From: Pegea sp. RAD2-039
Lineage: Eukaryota; Chordata; Thaliacea; Salpida; Salpidae
Reading direction: 5' to 3'
Length of the DNA stretch: 64,000 nt
NCBI GenBank assembly: GCA_034620365.1
Contig: JAQGEQ010000043.1
Span: 1,488,001 to 1,552,000, forward strand
In this document: one piece after another, positions 13,262 to 26,690 of the stretch
Position numbering within the stretch: position 1 is the stretch's first letter
How the letters are laid out: each line of letters opens with the position of its first letter
The notes under the pieces: model-generated
Seen by the model: the letters and a program-made list of their open reading frames with translations, nothing else
What the model was told of the DNA's origin: nothing
Database searches by the model: none
Position numbers and translations under genes: made by a program

Positions 13262-15359
13262 GTGCAGTTATCAAAAATTCCTTCTATCTAATTCCTATGT
13301 TTAAATAAAAGTTTGAATAAAAAATAAACCCCCGAAAGAGTTACACAGAAATTAAAACGTGTAAACATTCAGTCATGTAGAACTTTTTTATTGAAGACAT
13401 AAAAATCATTAAACAACAACACAATTGGCTCAAAAATACAAAAGTTATAAATGATTTACCTTATTCAAAATAATTTATATAAAATAATCATAAAAGTACT
13501 TTGAAATTCTTAATTTAAAATAAAATAATTAATAACAATTTTAATTTATACAACACTTTTTAATCCTTGAAAATTGTAAAAGAAAGAAAACACAAAATAT
13601 ATCTTGAAAAAGAATTATATAAAAAAGTTCATTCTATAATGTGAAATAGCTTCTACCTAATTAGCATACAAGTTTAATCGAAATAGTTCAAATTTTACAT
13701 TTTATTATACTAGAAAATAATAAATTATAAATAGTTTATTACAAATTATAATTACTAAATATTTTATATTTATATATAAAAAATAATCAACAACTCATAT
13801 TATATCATAAGAGTTCAGTAATTATAAGATATGAATAGTAAACTACAAATTATGTTTTGTTTAATATACATAATAAAATAAAAATAATAAAAATGCCTCA
13901 AATGATCTTCAAATGATTCTTATTCTAAAGTCTGTACAAGCAGATAGAAATCAGTCTATCAACATCTGTACTTCTTTTACTAAATGTGCAGCAATTGCTG
14001 CCTCATTGGCAAAATACAGATCACGAATGGTGACACGAATGTGGACACATCCCTGTTTTACTCCATTTTTGATGGTAAATCGCTTAGAGCAGCTTCCTTC
14101 ATACTGGACTGTTACCTTAGTATTTGCATGAAATGATTTGATCATGTAAAAAGGGGCTTGGCGGAATCTTCACCATTATCGAAAACAGACCCTTGCTACT
14201 GACGAGCTTGAATAAGGTCGATGAACGCCATATACAAAGGCTTATTTGTTTTTTGTATTTTTCTTGTAGTTGACGCATATTAATGCCCAGCTTAACTCTA
14301 TTGTACAAGGTCTTTCGTGTTGTAGATTGTAAAGGAGTGGTTAGGTGTTTTATGAGCAGAAACTGAATAAGTTAAGCAAATGTGGAAGACAATCATTGAA
14401 AGCTGAACCCAAAACTAGTGTCAGTGAAAAATATCTAAATGAAAAATTTTGTTTGTTTGTGAATAGTCGAAAAAATAATTTTGCCATCCGCCTTGAAAAA
14501 GAATCAAAACTTTGCTAAGAAATTCTAGAGTGCAAAAAAACATAGTTAAAGCAGTGATAAGTGCACAAATGTAATATTTATCTTTTGAGCTCCTTTCTTT
14601 CTATTTTTATAACTTCTTCTAGCAACCCAGTCTAGCAAAGTTGTTTCATCATTTCTAATCAAGCCTGTAAACTTTTTGGTGTACTGCTGAAGAAATTTTA
14701 GACCATCATATTAATAAAATGCTGCAATAGAATCACTCAAGAAAGGTTTTTTGGAAATATCAATTATTTTCAATAAAGTTATTTTCTTCAGTTCTAATTA
14801 TTAGTACTTTTTTATGTAATTTTTCTATTTGAAATATTCTTTTATAAATGCTTCTATTTTTTTGATAAATTTAAAAGATTACTTAATAATTTTGAAAATA
14901 CTAAACTTTTACTAATTCTATCAATTTTGTAAATTTATAATGCAGCTTCATTTATATTATATATCATATTTTCAATAAGTTGTAGACTAGGGTAATACCG
15001 TAAAGTATAATTTATACGTTATATTCAGTTATACTCAGTTATAATCTTTCCTGATGTAAGTCGTCAAATGTTGCAGGGATTTTTGTATTTGAAATTATCT
15101 ACGTCATTATTATAAAATATTATAAGATATAATTTTTATTTATAATTTTCTATGCTAATTATCAGAAATACTTGTTAGTAAATAAATTATGTTATAAATG
15201 ACATTCATTCAGCTAATCTTTGTCATTTATTATTTCTATAATTTAAATATTTTTTAAATTTTTTATGATATTTAAATATTGTTAATAATTCTTGATGATT
15301 TTTCTTTTGAAGGATTTAAAAATTTTCGCTGCAATTTTTATATAAAGTCCAAACTTGAA
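13262..15359. other. Intergenic spacer between divergent SEFIR and CNDP2 genes
   Basis: The SEFIR gene (minus) and CNDP2 (plus) diverge from this 2.1-kb spacer, so both promoters should lie here. Apart from the reverse-transcriptase remnant near the middle, it is AT-rich sequence in which I see no gene or recognisable promoter motif. Confidence 0.5.
13930..14310 (-). mobile_element. Degenerate non-LTR reverse-transcriptase fragment
   Basis: On the minus strand, two overlapping frames resemble consecutive pieces of a LINE reverse transcriptase. The upstream piece (14117-14308) runs from LQEKYKKQ to KLVSSKGLF, like the family's QEKC...FDLVSR.GLF region. The downstream piece (13951-14145) reads FTIKNGVKQGCV, the conserved GVKQGC turn. 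It is followed almost at once by DLYFANEAAIAAH, a decayed version of the catalytic ADD box. The sequence normally between GVKQGCV and ADD is deleted, the frame shifts once, and the catalytic Asp pair is lost. It is therefore a dead fragment, probably from an RTE- or craTE-like LINE different from the CR1-like elements elsewhere in the window. Confidence 0.6.
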
Positions 15360-18300
15360 ATGTCAATTTTAAAAAATATATTCAAATATGTTGAAGAGCA
15401 TGAAGAGCTTTATATTAAGCGTCTTGCTGATGCAGTTGCTATCCAAAGTGTCTCTGCTTGGCCTGATAGTCGAGGTGAATGTATTCGAATGATGAAAGTA
15501 ACTTCAGAACAAATGAAAAATGATCTTGGCTGTGAAGTTGAACTTGTTGATCTGGGTATGAGTAAAACAACCCAATTAATTTATTATTAATTTCTTTATT
15601 TTGAAGGAGAGGAAACTTTGCCAAATGGAAACAAGCTTCCTTTGCCACCAGTTTTATTAGCTAGTTTAGGAAATGATCCTAAAAAGTCAACTTTGTGCGT
15701 TTATGGTCATTTAGATGTTCAACCAGCTCTTATAGAAGATGGTTGGGATACTGAACCATTCGTGTTAACTGAAGTATTAATAAAAACGTTCTTAGTTTGA
15801 ATTTGTTAGATTAATTTTTTCTATTTATGATGGTAGAAAGATGGAAAACTTTATGGTCGGGGCTCCACTGATGATAAAGGTCCAGTTCTTTGTTGGTTAA
15901 ATTGTATTGAAGCATATCAAAAGTTGAACATTGAAATTCCTGTCAATTTAAAGTTTGTTCTTGAAGGAATGGAAGAATCAGGTTCTATTGGTCTTGATGA
16001 ACTCATTTTTAAACTGTAAGTGTTTAGAACTATAATTTTAAACTATTACTTTTATCAAATTATAAATTGAGTCATTTGATACAACATTTTATTGAGTTTA
16101 TCAAACTAGTTTTTGAAATAGAAATATTCTCATATATTTTTTTCATAATTCTTTTAGTTCAGATAAAATTTATTAAGCTGCAAATGTTACTTTCAAAAAT
16201 TGTTATCTTTTTGTAGTAAAGACAGTTTTCTGAAAAACGTTGACAACGTTTGTATATCTGATAACTATTGGCTTGGTAAAAAAAAACCTTGTATAACATA
16301 TGGACTCCGAGGTTTATCATACTTTATGGTGGAAGTTGAAAGCTCTGACAAAGATCTTCATTCTGGTGTAAGTAAAATGTTTCACCACACTATCAATCAT
16401 GGCATGTTTAATTTTGGTGGTTTTAGGTTTTTGGAGGAAGTGTTTATGAAGGTATGTCTGATTTGATCCACATCATGTCATCATTGGCAGATGTGAATGG
16501 AACAATTTTAATTCCTGGAGTATGTGATGCTGTTCGACCTGTGAGTACTTTTCAACTTCTTGTATAAGTCTTGATGTTTGTTTCACCTTTTCTATAATAA
16601 TAGACAAATATTTTGATACATTAGTTCAATATAAATTTAATAAAACTGATATTTTATCTAAATACTATTTTATTGACTTTTTTCAAATGGTTTGTTTTAT
16701 TTCTTATGATTAAATTATCAATTCTTTATCTTACAATTCAAAAGATAACCTTTTCTTGATTTTATTTGTTTCAAAACCAAATTTCTTTATTTGACTTTAA
16801 GGTTACTAAAGATGAAATGAAAACTTATGAGGATATCGACTTTGACCCTGAAACGTTTAAAAACGATGTAGGTTGTTCATCACTACTTAAACCTACAAAA
16901 GAGGAGTTATTAATGAATAGATGGAGATTTCCATCATTAAGTCTTCATGGAATAGAAGGTTTTACACAAACTCATTTAAATTGGTCACATATAGTTTCAA
17001 AGTCTATTTTCAATCATTTATTTGCAAATTTGATGTAAACACTTTATGAGGACATGCGGCTTTTAAAACTATTATATGAAGCAATAAACTTTTAGTTTTA
17101 TTTTAACAATTTTTTATACTTTGGGTTTTAAATCAAGTTTTAAAGTAATTTTGTTTTATGTTTCACTTTAGGGGCTTTTTATGGTTCTGGAGCTAAAACT
17201 GTGATACCAAGAAAAGTAATTGGAAAGTTTTCTATTCGGTTAGTTCCAGACCAAACTCCGGATGAAGTGGAAAAACATGTAACTATTAGACAACAAGTTT
17301 TTAAACTTTTCATACTTTGTATCAAATAATGAAGAACTGTTTTCATAGTTAGTTTTATTGTATGATCATCTACTACCTGTCTTTCCACCTCTAATCACTG
17401 CCAATAAGAAATGATATAAAAGTTTGTGAGCTTCAGGTTATAGCTTACATTTTTTTATATCTTCAGGTTGTAGCTTACATTGAAAAGCTTCATAAAGATC
17501 GTGGAAGTCCCAATAAATTGAAAGTAATGATGGAGCATGGTGGTAAACCTTGGTTAGCTGATTATAATACTCCAAACTTTGTAGCTGGTAGAAAAGCTAT
17601 GAAAGAAGGTTTGTTTTGTTACCTTGAAATGAAATATATTATTATATTCATTTTATTAACAATTTAGTTATTTGATATTTGTCTGTATTTCCGTATTTCG
17701 AATTAACTTATCAAATCTAATATTAATGTCTTGTTATGTTTCTTTTCTAAATAATATTTTTTAGTTATAAACAAATAAGTTTTTTTCATTAAAAAGACAA
17801 AGTTCATTATTACTGGCTCTGTACTAAATTTTCCAATTACATTATTTTAGAGTTTCATCTTCTACCCATGATACCCATTTCACAAATCCACTGATGTATT
17901 CATTTCATGATCTCATTATCGATAGACATAAACTGTTTACAAAATGATGACTAAATAGTTAACCAGCTTTTTAAATATTAGTTTACTTCTTTAATCATCA
18001 ACTTAATTTGTTCAATAGCTGAACAATTAGTACAAATAAATTGTCTCTTTTATTATTTAACACTTCAGTCACTCAATCAAATATTTTGTATCATTTTAGT
18101 ATTTAATGAAGAACCTGACTTGACAAGAGAAGGAGGTAGTATTCCTGTTACTCTCACTTTTCAGAATGCAACTGGAAAGAGTGTTATGCTGTTACCGGTT
18201 GGTGCTTGTGATGATGGTGCTCATTCTCAAAATGAAAAATTTGATAGGTAAACTTTGAATAATCAACTGAGATAGGGGAGGGACAACTCTACAATTTATA

Positions 18301-18773
18301 TTCGATTTTTCTTTAAAAAAATAAAATAGGTTCAAAAGTTGTTTAATTGCTGCCTAGAAGCAGCAAACAAATGCTAATAAAAAGTTATCGAGTCTCAATA
18401 GGAAGTTGTTACGGAGACAACATTTGAAAACTATTTGAGGAAAGAAGATATTAATTTAATCCATTGCTGCAAACCTTCATTCGATTTCTGCCAAATTTTT
18501 AGAGTTTTCGGGAATCAAAATTTATTTTGAAGATATTTTAAAAAATCTGTAACTTTGCCAGCACAAATGTTTGACTCAAACAATTTAATAATTATTTATG
18601 AAGTTTGATTTTGAAAGGCATTCAGACCACTAGTAGACTATTTTTAATTTGTATTGATCAACAAATCTATCCGTTTCTATTTGCTTGATTTTCTATTTAT
18701 TTTCAGGTTGAATTATATGAATGGTATTAAAGTGATGGCTGCTTATTTGGAAGAATTGAAGAAATTTAATTAG
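15360..18773 (+). CDS. CNDP2: Cytosolic non-specific dipeptidase (M20 metallopeptidase)
   Basis: Hydrolyses dipeptides such as Cys-Gly in the cytosol using two metal ions. Ten exons splice to 475 codons, the same length as human CNDP2: 15360-15555, 15607-15773, 15837-16015, 16217-16367, 16427-16540, 16802-16958, 17172-17278, 17467-17608, 18100-18247, 18707-18773. The M20 signatures are present: YGHLDVQPA (metal His and catalytic Asp), [10 protein letters not shown] (metal Asp), GMEESGS (catalytic Glu and metal Glu), ISDNYWL (metal Asp), LHSG, and [14 protein letters not shown], whose His is the last metal ligand. The [18 protein letters not shown] substrate loop is intact. Splicing is frame-consistent throughout. 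The donor of exon 6 is weak (GTTTTA). Exon 8 has a duplicated acceptor 30 nt upstream. It is transcribed in the same direction as MTR but separated from it by 1.7 kb. Confidence 0.95.
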
Positions 18774-18934
18774 TGTTGAATAATCTCTTATCAATTCGTG
18801 AAAACATTATTTTTAATTTTCTGAATTAATTCCTTTAAATATTTTTTTATTCTTTGTTAGAAATTGATAAATCCTCTGATCTTTTCTATTCCAAAATAAC
18901 CTTTAAAGAGTTCTTTTTTAAAGAGTTATACTCA

Positions 18935-18940
18935 AATAAA
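18935..18940 (+). terminator. Polyadenylation signal AATAAA of CNDP2
   Basis: A canonical AATAAA lies about 160 nt past the CNDP2 stop codon in the correct orientation. It is the first such hexamer after the stop that I noticed. In AT-rich DNA such hexamers are common, so the assignment rests on position only. Confidence 0.4.
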
Positions 18941-20465
18941 AGATGAAGCAATCAGTTCAATCTTCTTTCAAAAATATTCTTAAATTATCAATCTAATATA
19001 TTTTTGTGCAAATTCAGCAAAATGTTTTACTTTTAAACAGAAGCATTTTGTTTTTTGATTTAATTACTTATTTTGTAGATATTTCATATAATACCTACTC
19101 TTCAATAAAGCAACTTTTCTAACCACTAGATATTATCTAAAGCAAAATTTAATCGCTGGTTTAACATCTCGTGGTTGGTGGCGATCGACAAATGTATTTA
19201 ATGAGAAGTGTACAAATAAAATAAAAAGTTTATAGTTGGAGCAGATGAGATTTTAAAGGATAGTGTAGATACGATACTTGAAATATTTCTTCATTTTAAA
19301 AAGCTGCAGTACGCATAGAATTACTTTTGAAATAAACAATTAAAACCTTATTATCACTACATCTAAAAAATCAAAACTATTAACGAGACTTGTAAACAAA
19401 ACCACAAGATTATTTGTAGCTTAATATATTTGAGCTGAAAATTCAGTCAAAAATTAACGTCATTTTGGTATTTTATGTGTTAAAAGAAATTGTTTAATCA
19501 TATGTTATTACAATTTCAAGCATAAGTAATTTTTCTATTAAGATTCATTTAGAGTCAGTTGTTTTTTAGCTAAAAATATTTGATGTAAATGAAAAGAATG
19601 TAACTCATTTTGTAAAAGTTTATGCCTACTGTTGATTAATTTAAACTAACTTTGGTTGTAACAGTTACTCGAATAACTATTTGTTAACTCATTGATCTAA
19701 AAAGATTTTTTAGATTGTAACCAAAAAGAGATGTGCTGTTTTATATCACAAAAAATAAAAACAAATGAAAAACTGCAAAAAAGGAAAAATTTCTAACTGA
19801 CTTAAGAAGAAGAATCAGAAGATGTAAACAAAAAGCTGTGTTTGTGGAAAATATTTTTTATCAGAAAAAAGAATATGCTGTGATATGGTTTGATGTAATT
19901 AGAAGTTTAGTCAAAGAGAAACGAGATAGCAACATGACGAAGGTATTATTTTAAGAGGTCAGTTTTTTGATTCGCTCAACAATGATGACAAGCTCGATTT
20001 GTTTACATTTGTCGTAAACACTGATGACAAACTTTTAAGCATCGACTCTTTTTCGGCAAAGTTAATAATCATAAAGTGAGCAAAACTGCTATTCAAACAT
20101 AAAACTTCAACAACCATCTGAATTTTGTGTCAACAATTATTAAACATCTGATGAATAAAAAGTTTAAAAACTAGTTAAACAATTCAGAAACTAAATTCTT
20201 TATTTAGTATCGTTAGTTTTAAAGTCTTATGTTATTTTGATTATCATATTTATTCTATATCTTTGCAATGTTTAGTTTTAGAATAACCGCAAGATAGAAC
20301 AGCAGTGTAGTGGCTCACAGCACAAGTTTGGCTAAAAATTACTATAAGAAGCTTATTGTGGAAAATGTTGATTTCTATACCAATTTAGATGTTAAAATTT
20401 TTACAGTATAAGTTGTTGCTCCTTTAGTGTACATATTTCTTTAGTTTTCTTCATCAACATTTTTA
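18941..20465. other. Intergenic spacer CNDP2-MTR
   Basis: AT-rich sequence of about 1.5 kb. I find no coding exon, RNA gene or clear repeat. A pyrimidine run ending in AG about 20 nt before the MTR start codon could be a 5'-UTR acceptor. Confidence 0.4.
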
Positions 20466-23400
20466 ATGGCAACAGGTGAGGTTATCATTGCTTTGATAAG
20501 TTTACAATTTGTATTTCAATTTATTCAAATAAACTATTACTTCTAGATTGTTCTCATCTCATGAAAATGCTCAATTTACTAACTATCTTAGAATAGCTTG
20601 AAAAATATCAAATTTAAGAAAATAAAAAACTATTTATTATAAAAAAAATAAAAATATCAAATCAACGAGTTGTTTTTTTTTTAAATCTGTAGTAAAAGAT
20701 GAATTGGAAAAAATATTATCCGAAAGGATTATGATATTTGATGGAGGTATGGGATCTATGATCCAAGATCTTTGTCTGAGTGAAGAAGATTATCGAGGAG
20801 GTAGATTCCGACATCATAAAACTCCGTTAAAAGGGAATAATGATTTATTGACGTTGACTCAGCCTGAGAAAATTTTAAACATACATAAGGTTTGAAGAAA
20901 ACAAAATTAATGAAAAAACAATAGAACTCTTGTTATTATCTCACCTTTAATTATTCTAAAACAACTTTAGAAGAAACTGATAACTTTAAAACTGTTAATG
21001 TGTACTAAATAGTTATATAAAAAATTCTTGATATTGTAAGATTTCTACAAACTGGTATATCAACAAGATTTAGCTGTAAGAAGTGAAAACATTTATTAAT
21101 GATTTATTGAAAAACTAAAGTTGCAATCTATTGATTTAAGTATTTTTTAGTGATAACAAATAGTTTTTCTGAGTTTTGTTTTGTAAAATAAAGTTTATAT
21201 TTATATTATTAAAAATTTGTCCAACAATTTTGTTAATAAATATCAGACATAAACTTGTAATCAAATAAACTTATAATTTATTGAGATTTAAGTGCAAATT
21301 TTTAAAAAATTGTTACATTAGAAAACTCACAAACAAGTAATTTTATGAGCAGCACAAACTGTTTTAACCAAAATCGCACAAAAAGTTGCGCATATTTGCA
21401 ACAATATTTTGTAAATGATTTACAATAGTGCTATCAATTAATTATTGAAACAGATGTATCTTGAAGCTGGTTGTGATTTTATCGAAACAAATACATTTAA
21501 TAGCAACTGTATTGTACAACAAGATTATCAGTTACAACAGTTCACTTATGAACTCAACTACAAAGCAGCACTGCTTGCTCGGGAGGCAATTGATACCTTT
21601 ACAACAACTGATGGTAGATAATATCAAGTAAAGAAAAATTATATTTTCTAAAAGAGTTACTCAAAGGTAACAAAAAATATGTTGTTGGAAGTATTGGGCC
21701 AACAAACAAATCGTTATCAATATCTTCTTCTAACAAGCAGGCTTATACTAGAGATATAAGTACATTTTTATTAATGATTCATGCAAAAATTTCTGAAAGT
21801 ATTTTTGTAGCTTTTGATGAACTAGTCGAAGCATATGAGCAACAAATTGAAGCTTTGCTTGACGGGAAAGTTGATGTACTGATGATTGAAACTATTTTTG
21901 ACACTGCAAATGCTAAAGTATTTACATACAGTTAAAAATGTGTATACTTGTTTAAGGTTTCAAATCACCTGCTTAATCAAAACTATGAAAAAATGTTCGT
22001 ACAAATGTGGTGGACAAAATTTTCAAACAATTTCTCACAAATTGGCCACAATAGCATTTATGACAAATAATTTCAATTTACATTTAACTTATCTTTTGGT
22101 CTTAGGCTGCATGCTACGCTATTCAAAATGAGCTTGAAAAAAATAAATTCAAAAATATGCAAAAAATTCCAGTTTTTATTTCTGCAACTATAAATGATAA
22201 AAGTGGTCGTTTACTATGTGGCCAAACTTGCCAAGCATTCATCATCAGCTTACAACATATTAACCCAATGTGGTGAGTTTAAAAGTAAAAAAAATGTTTT
22301 AAAAGTCTATCGAGTGGAAAACTAAAATTGTCCACTTAGTATTGGACTGAATTGTGGGTTTGGAGCTTCAGGTCTGCGTGAGTACATCTCATCAATTAGT
22401 CGATTTACAAATTCATTCACAATCTGTTGTCCTAACGCTGGGCTTCCTAATACGTTTGGTAAATATGAAGATTCAGCAAGCTTAATGTCTCAACAATTAC
22501 GTGTAAGCTGTTATTCAATTTGACGATTTGTTGATAAACAGTTCTCTCATCAGCAATATGCTTTGGATGGAATTATTGATATAATAGGAGGTTGTTGTGG
22601 AACAACTCCTGCTCATATAAAATTAATTCGTGAAGCAATGCAAGGAATAAAACCAAGAAAGCCACCAGTTAATATTTATAAGGTATTTATTTTTTTATTC
22701 ACAATATATAATTAATTAATTTTCTGTAGGATTGTTTATTATTAAGTGGTTTAGATGAGATGATTATTGACAAAACAAGCAACTTTGTCAATATTGGTGA
22801 ACGTTGCAACGTTACTGGTCATAAATACTTTGCTCAATTGATCAAAGATGGTAATTTTGAAGATGCACTTGATGTCGCCAAGGAGCAAGTGCTTAATGGT
22901 GCTCAGGTTTCGACTTTTTTATTGAAATGGATAAGTTTGCTTCCAAATGGCTCGAATATTCTGATCATAGATTTTGGATATCAACTTTGACGATGGGTTG
23001 TTGAACGGGAAACTTTTGATGAAGACGTTTATCAATTTGATTGCTTCAGATCCAAGTGTATCGAGAATTCCTATTTGTATTGATTCTTCAAGTTTTGATG
23101 TAATTGTTGAAGGATTAAAATGCTCGCAGGTGATATTTCAAGTATCTAAATAACTTTGACACGATTCTGTTCGTCTTACGTATATTGAAAACCAAAATTA
23201 GCACAAGGCTTAGCACCTTGATAGAACCTTTTTAAAAAGCAACCCCAACCCAAAAAACTGGTTTTAAATAAGTTTTCAGTTTATTGGTTGTTTCTGTAGA
23301 ACGCATCAGACTACTTAATCTACTATTCTCCATAAAAATTTGCTGCATGATTCTTAGAAAAACTAATCTTACATTTAAAGGTTTTTGTTGAAAATTTCAA

Positions 23401-26400
23401 AAAACTTTTTTAAAAGTTGAAATCTTTGAAGGGAAAATGCATTGTGAATAGTCTAAGTTTGAAAGATGGCGAAAAATCGATGATAGAAAAAGTGAAAGTT
23501 GTTCAACGATTTGGAGCAGCAATTATTGTGATGGCATTTGATGAAGATGGCCAAGTTATATCACCAAGATGAGGATCAATCTTTATTTCATCTTGTATAT
23601 GCAGGCTAACAGCTTTGAAGATAAAGTCCGAATTTCTGAAAGAGCCTACAACTTGATGGCTCATCAACTTCACGTTTCACCTTGTGACATCATATTCGAC
23701 CCTGGGGTTCTTACAATAGGCACAGGGATGAAAGAGCATGAGAAGTTCGCGATGAGTTTTATTCAAGCTACATCAGTGATCAAAAGAAGATTGAAAGGAG
23801 TTAGAGTCGTTGGAGGAATTTCTAATCTCTCATTTTCATTTCGAGGTTTGGATGTGGTCCGAAGAGCCCTTCATTCTGTCTTCCTCTTCCACGCCATTAA
23901 AGGTTAGTCAAAAGATAGTTTACTAGTTGCTGATTGGTTGCTTCAGCTGGTCTTGATATCGGTATCGTAAACGCTGGAAGTCTTCCAGTATATGACGTTA
24001 TTCCGAAAGAGTTGTTACGTAACTGTGAGAATCTGATTTGGAATCGATCAAAGACTGCTACAGATGAACTAATTGCGTTTGGAAGAACATTTGAAGGCGA
24101 AGAGGAACCTAAAGAGGTTGATGAATGGCGAAATGAAGATGTGGAAGAGCGACTGATCCACTCTCTATTCAAAGTAAATATTTGATGCCCTAGATCAGGA
24201 GTGATGTCATTTGGTGTGTAGGGGATAGACAAGTTTGTGGTTGAGGACAGTGAAGCTTGCAGATTGAAACTTGGTGAAAGCGTCTTAGTAATTGAGGGAC
24301 CTCTGATGAAAGGAATGAAGAAAGTTGGTGATATGTTTGCTGATGGAAAGATGTTTCTACCTCAAGTAACCATTGAATCGCTAATTTGTCTGCTGTATCT
24401 TGATTGGACGATTTTTATAAGGTGATCAAATCTGCAAGAGTGATGAAGAAATGTGTCTCCCATCTTCTTCCTTTCATCACAGTAATTTTGAAGATGATCT
24501 TGTGAGAAGAGGAATCATCTTCTTCTACAGAGATCATCGATGCAGCGGCACTGGAAGGGAACAATCATCATAGCAACCGTGAGTGGTGACGTCCACGACA
24601 TCGGGAAGAACATTGTAAGCGTGGTGCTGGGATGTAACAACTTCCGCGTGATTGATCTCGGCGTGATGGTTCCGCATCATCGAATAATTGCAACAGCAAT
24701 CCAAGAAGAAGCTGATGTTATCGGCGTTTCGGGACTTGTGACGCCTTCGCTACAAGAGATGGTCGAAGTTGCTAAGGAGATGGAGCGACAAAGTATGCTG
24801 CCCTCTTGTGGCCAAATTGCTTTTCTAATTTATCACCAATAAGCAGAAATGAAAATTCCGTTACTGATCGGCGGAGCTGCCACATCCAAGACACATACTG
24901 CTCTCATGATTTCACCAAAATACTCTGGTCCTTGTATCCACGTCACAGATGCTTCTCGCAGTGTCATTGTCGTAAGTTATGACGTCACCAATTATCGATG
25001 ATGTACATTCACTGATCATGTGATCTTCAATTAGTGCACTTCACTGCTTGATGAAAAATCACGTGATCGATTTGTTGATGAAATTACCACCGATTATGAC
25101 GTCATTAGACAAGAATATGAAAGTTTTAATCAAAGTGATAAATTGGTGTCGATTGAAAAGGCGCGAAGACTCTGTAAATAGATGCTAATCTTTTAAACTT
25201 CTTTTAAATGATCTTTCTCAGCTCCTCGCTTCGACTTAAACCTTGTTCCGGATCCCCCTAGCTTTCTGGGTACTCGAGTCTTTCGTAATTTTGAGATAAC
25301 TTCCGTTGTCGACTTCATCGACTGGAAATCTTACTTTGATGTATGGCAGCTTCGAGGCAAGTACCCAAATAGCAGATTCCCGAAAATCTTCCGTGATCGT
25401 CATGTTGGTTTGTGAATAATCAAGCTTGATGTGAGTATCAACTGAAGCTTCAGGTGAAGAAGCAAGACAACTATTTGATGATGCACAAGCGCTACTGAAT
25501 GACGTCATCAACAACAAGCTGTTGCGGTTGAATGGAGTTGTTGGTTTCTATGAAGCTAATTCTCATCAAGATGATATCATTTTGTATGAAGTCACAAATG
25601 CGGCTGAAGAGATTGCGACGTTACATGGATTGCGTCAACAAGTAACTAGCTACTAATTGCTGATTGGTTGTTGATTGATATTTGTATAGCGAGTTGAAAG
25701 CGGTTTTTGCCGCTGTATTTCTGATTTTATCGCTCCAAAATCTTCTTCACTTCACGATCATCTTGGCTTGTTTGTGGTCACGTGTCAGGGTGGTATGGAG
25801 CTAAGTGAAAAGCTGAAAAAAGATTTAAATGATTATAAAAGTATTTTAGTGAAAGCCGTATGTGATCGTTTAGTTGAGGTTTGTTTTCTTCTCGTTTTCC
25901 AGTTTTTAAACTAATTTGATTTAAGGCGTTTGCTGAGTGTCTTCATCATAAAGTCCGAACCCAACTGTGGTCTTACTCTAAGAATGAAGTAATCCTTCCA
26001 AAAGATATGTACAAGATGCAGTACAAAGTGAGAAGATAAAAGCAACAATTTAGTTGATCAAAAGATCTTATAGGGAATAAGACCTGCTCCTGGTTATCCT
26101 ATACAACCGGATCACACGGAAAAAAAGATAATTTGGGAATTGATGAACGTTGAAGAGGTGATTGGAGTAAAGTTAACTAAATCTTTTGCCATGGATCCTG
26201 CTTCATCTGTTTGCGGGATTTATTTTGCAAATCCAAATTCATCTTATTTCTCAGTTGGTAAAATTGATGAGGATCAGGTAATAAGTTTATTTATGTTTTA
26301 ATCCAGTTAGTGGCCTTACATCACAATGTTCCAATTCAATTACTAAAAAATCATAAATATTTTTCAAATACTTTATCTTCAATCAGATTATTGATTACTC

Positions 26401-26482
26401 AAGAAGAAAAAATCTAGAGAAAAAGGAAATAGAAAAGTGGATGCAGGCTAATCTTACCTATAAAAATCATGATGACGATTAA
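20466..26482 (+). CDS. MTR: Cobalamin-dependent methionine synthase
   Basis: Transfers a methyl group from 5-methyl-tetrahydrofolate to homocysteine through cobalamin, in the cytosol. A tiny first exon (ATG at 20466, coding M-A-T plus one base) splices to 20693-20889, which begins the homocysteine domain with [13 protein letters not shown]. Further exons carry [42 protein letters not shown] and [13 protein letters not shown]; the last two supply the three zinc cysteines. Then come the folate domain ([12 protein letters not shown] from about 22780, [26 protein letters not shown]) and the cobalamin domain with [10 protein letters not shown] at about 24586-24615, whose His is the lower axial ligand. 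Last is the activation domain with [30 protein letters not shown] and the SAM-binding end [12 protein letters not shown]. It ends at TAA 26480-26482. All four modules are present. Exons from about 23.6 kb on are GC-richer with many introns near 50 nt. Confidence 0.95.
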
Positions 26483-26617
26483 ATTTTCTTTTCTGTTTTT
26501 TTTAACTGTAATTCAATCATTCATAACTAATCTTTGGTATATAATAATTGAAGCTTTAGTCATCAACTCTTTCGCCAAACTATTTACTGATATCCGAAAA
26601 CAAAATTCATAAATTTG

Positions 26618-26690
26618 AGAGAAAGTGTATTAGCGGGAGGAACTCTCTTCAGGCACCCTCTTTTGCAATTATTATAATAAATAATACATA
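26618..26690 (+). mobile_element. Solo 3' tail of the CR1-like LINE
   Basis: This stretch (GTGTATTAGCGGG..., then CTCTCTTCAGGCACCCTC, then an AT-rich tail with ATAATAAATAATAC) closely matches the 3' end of the long LINE at 36360-36425, including TTAGCGG and CTCTCTTCA.GCACCCTC. No LINE coding sequence precedes it. It therefore looks like an extremely 5'-truncated insertion, landed 140 nt after the MTR stop codon, so it may lie in the MTR 3' UTR. Confidence 0.6.
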
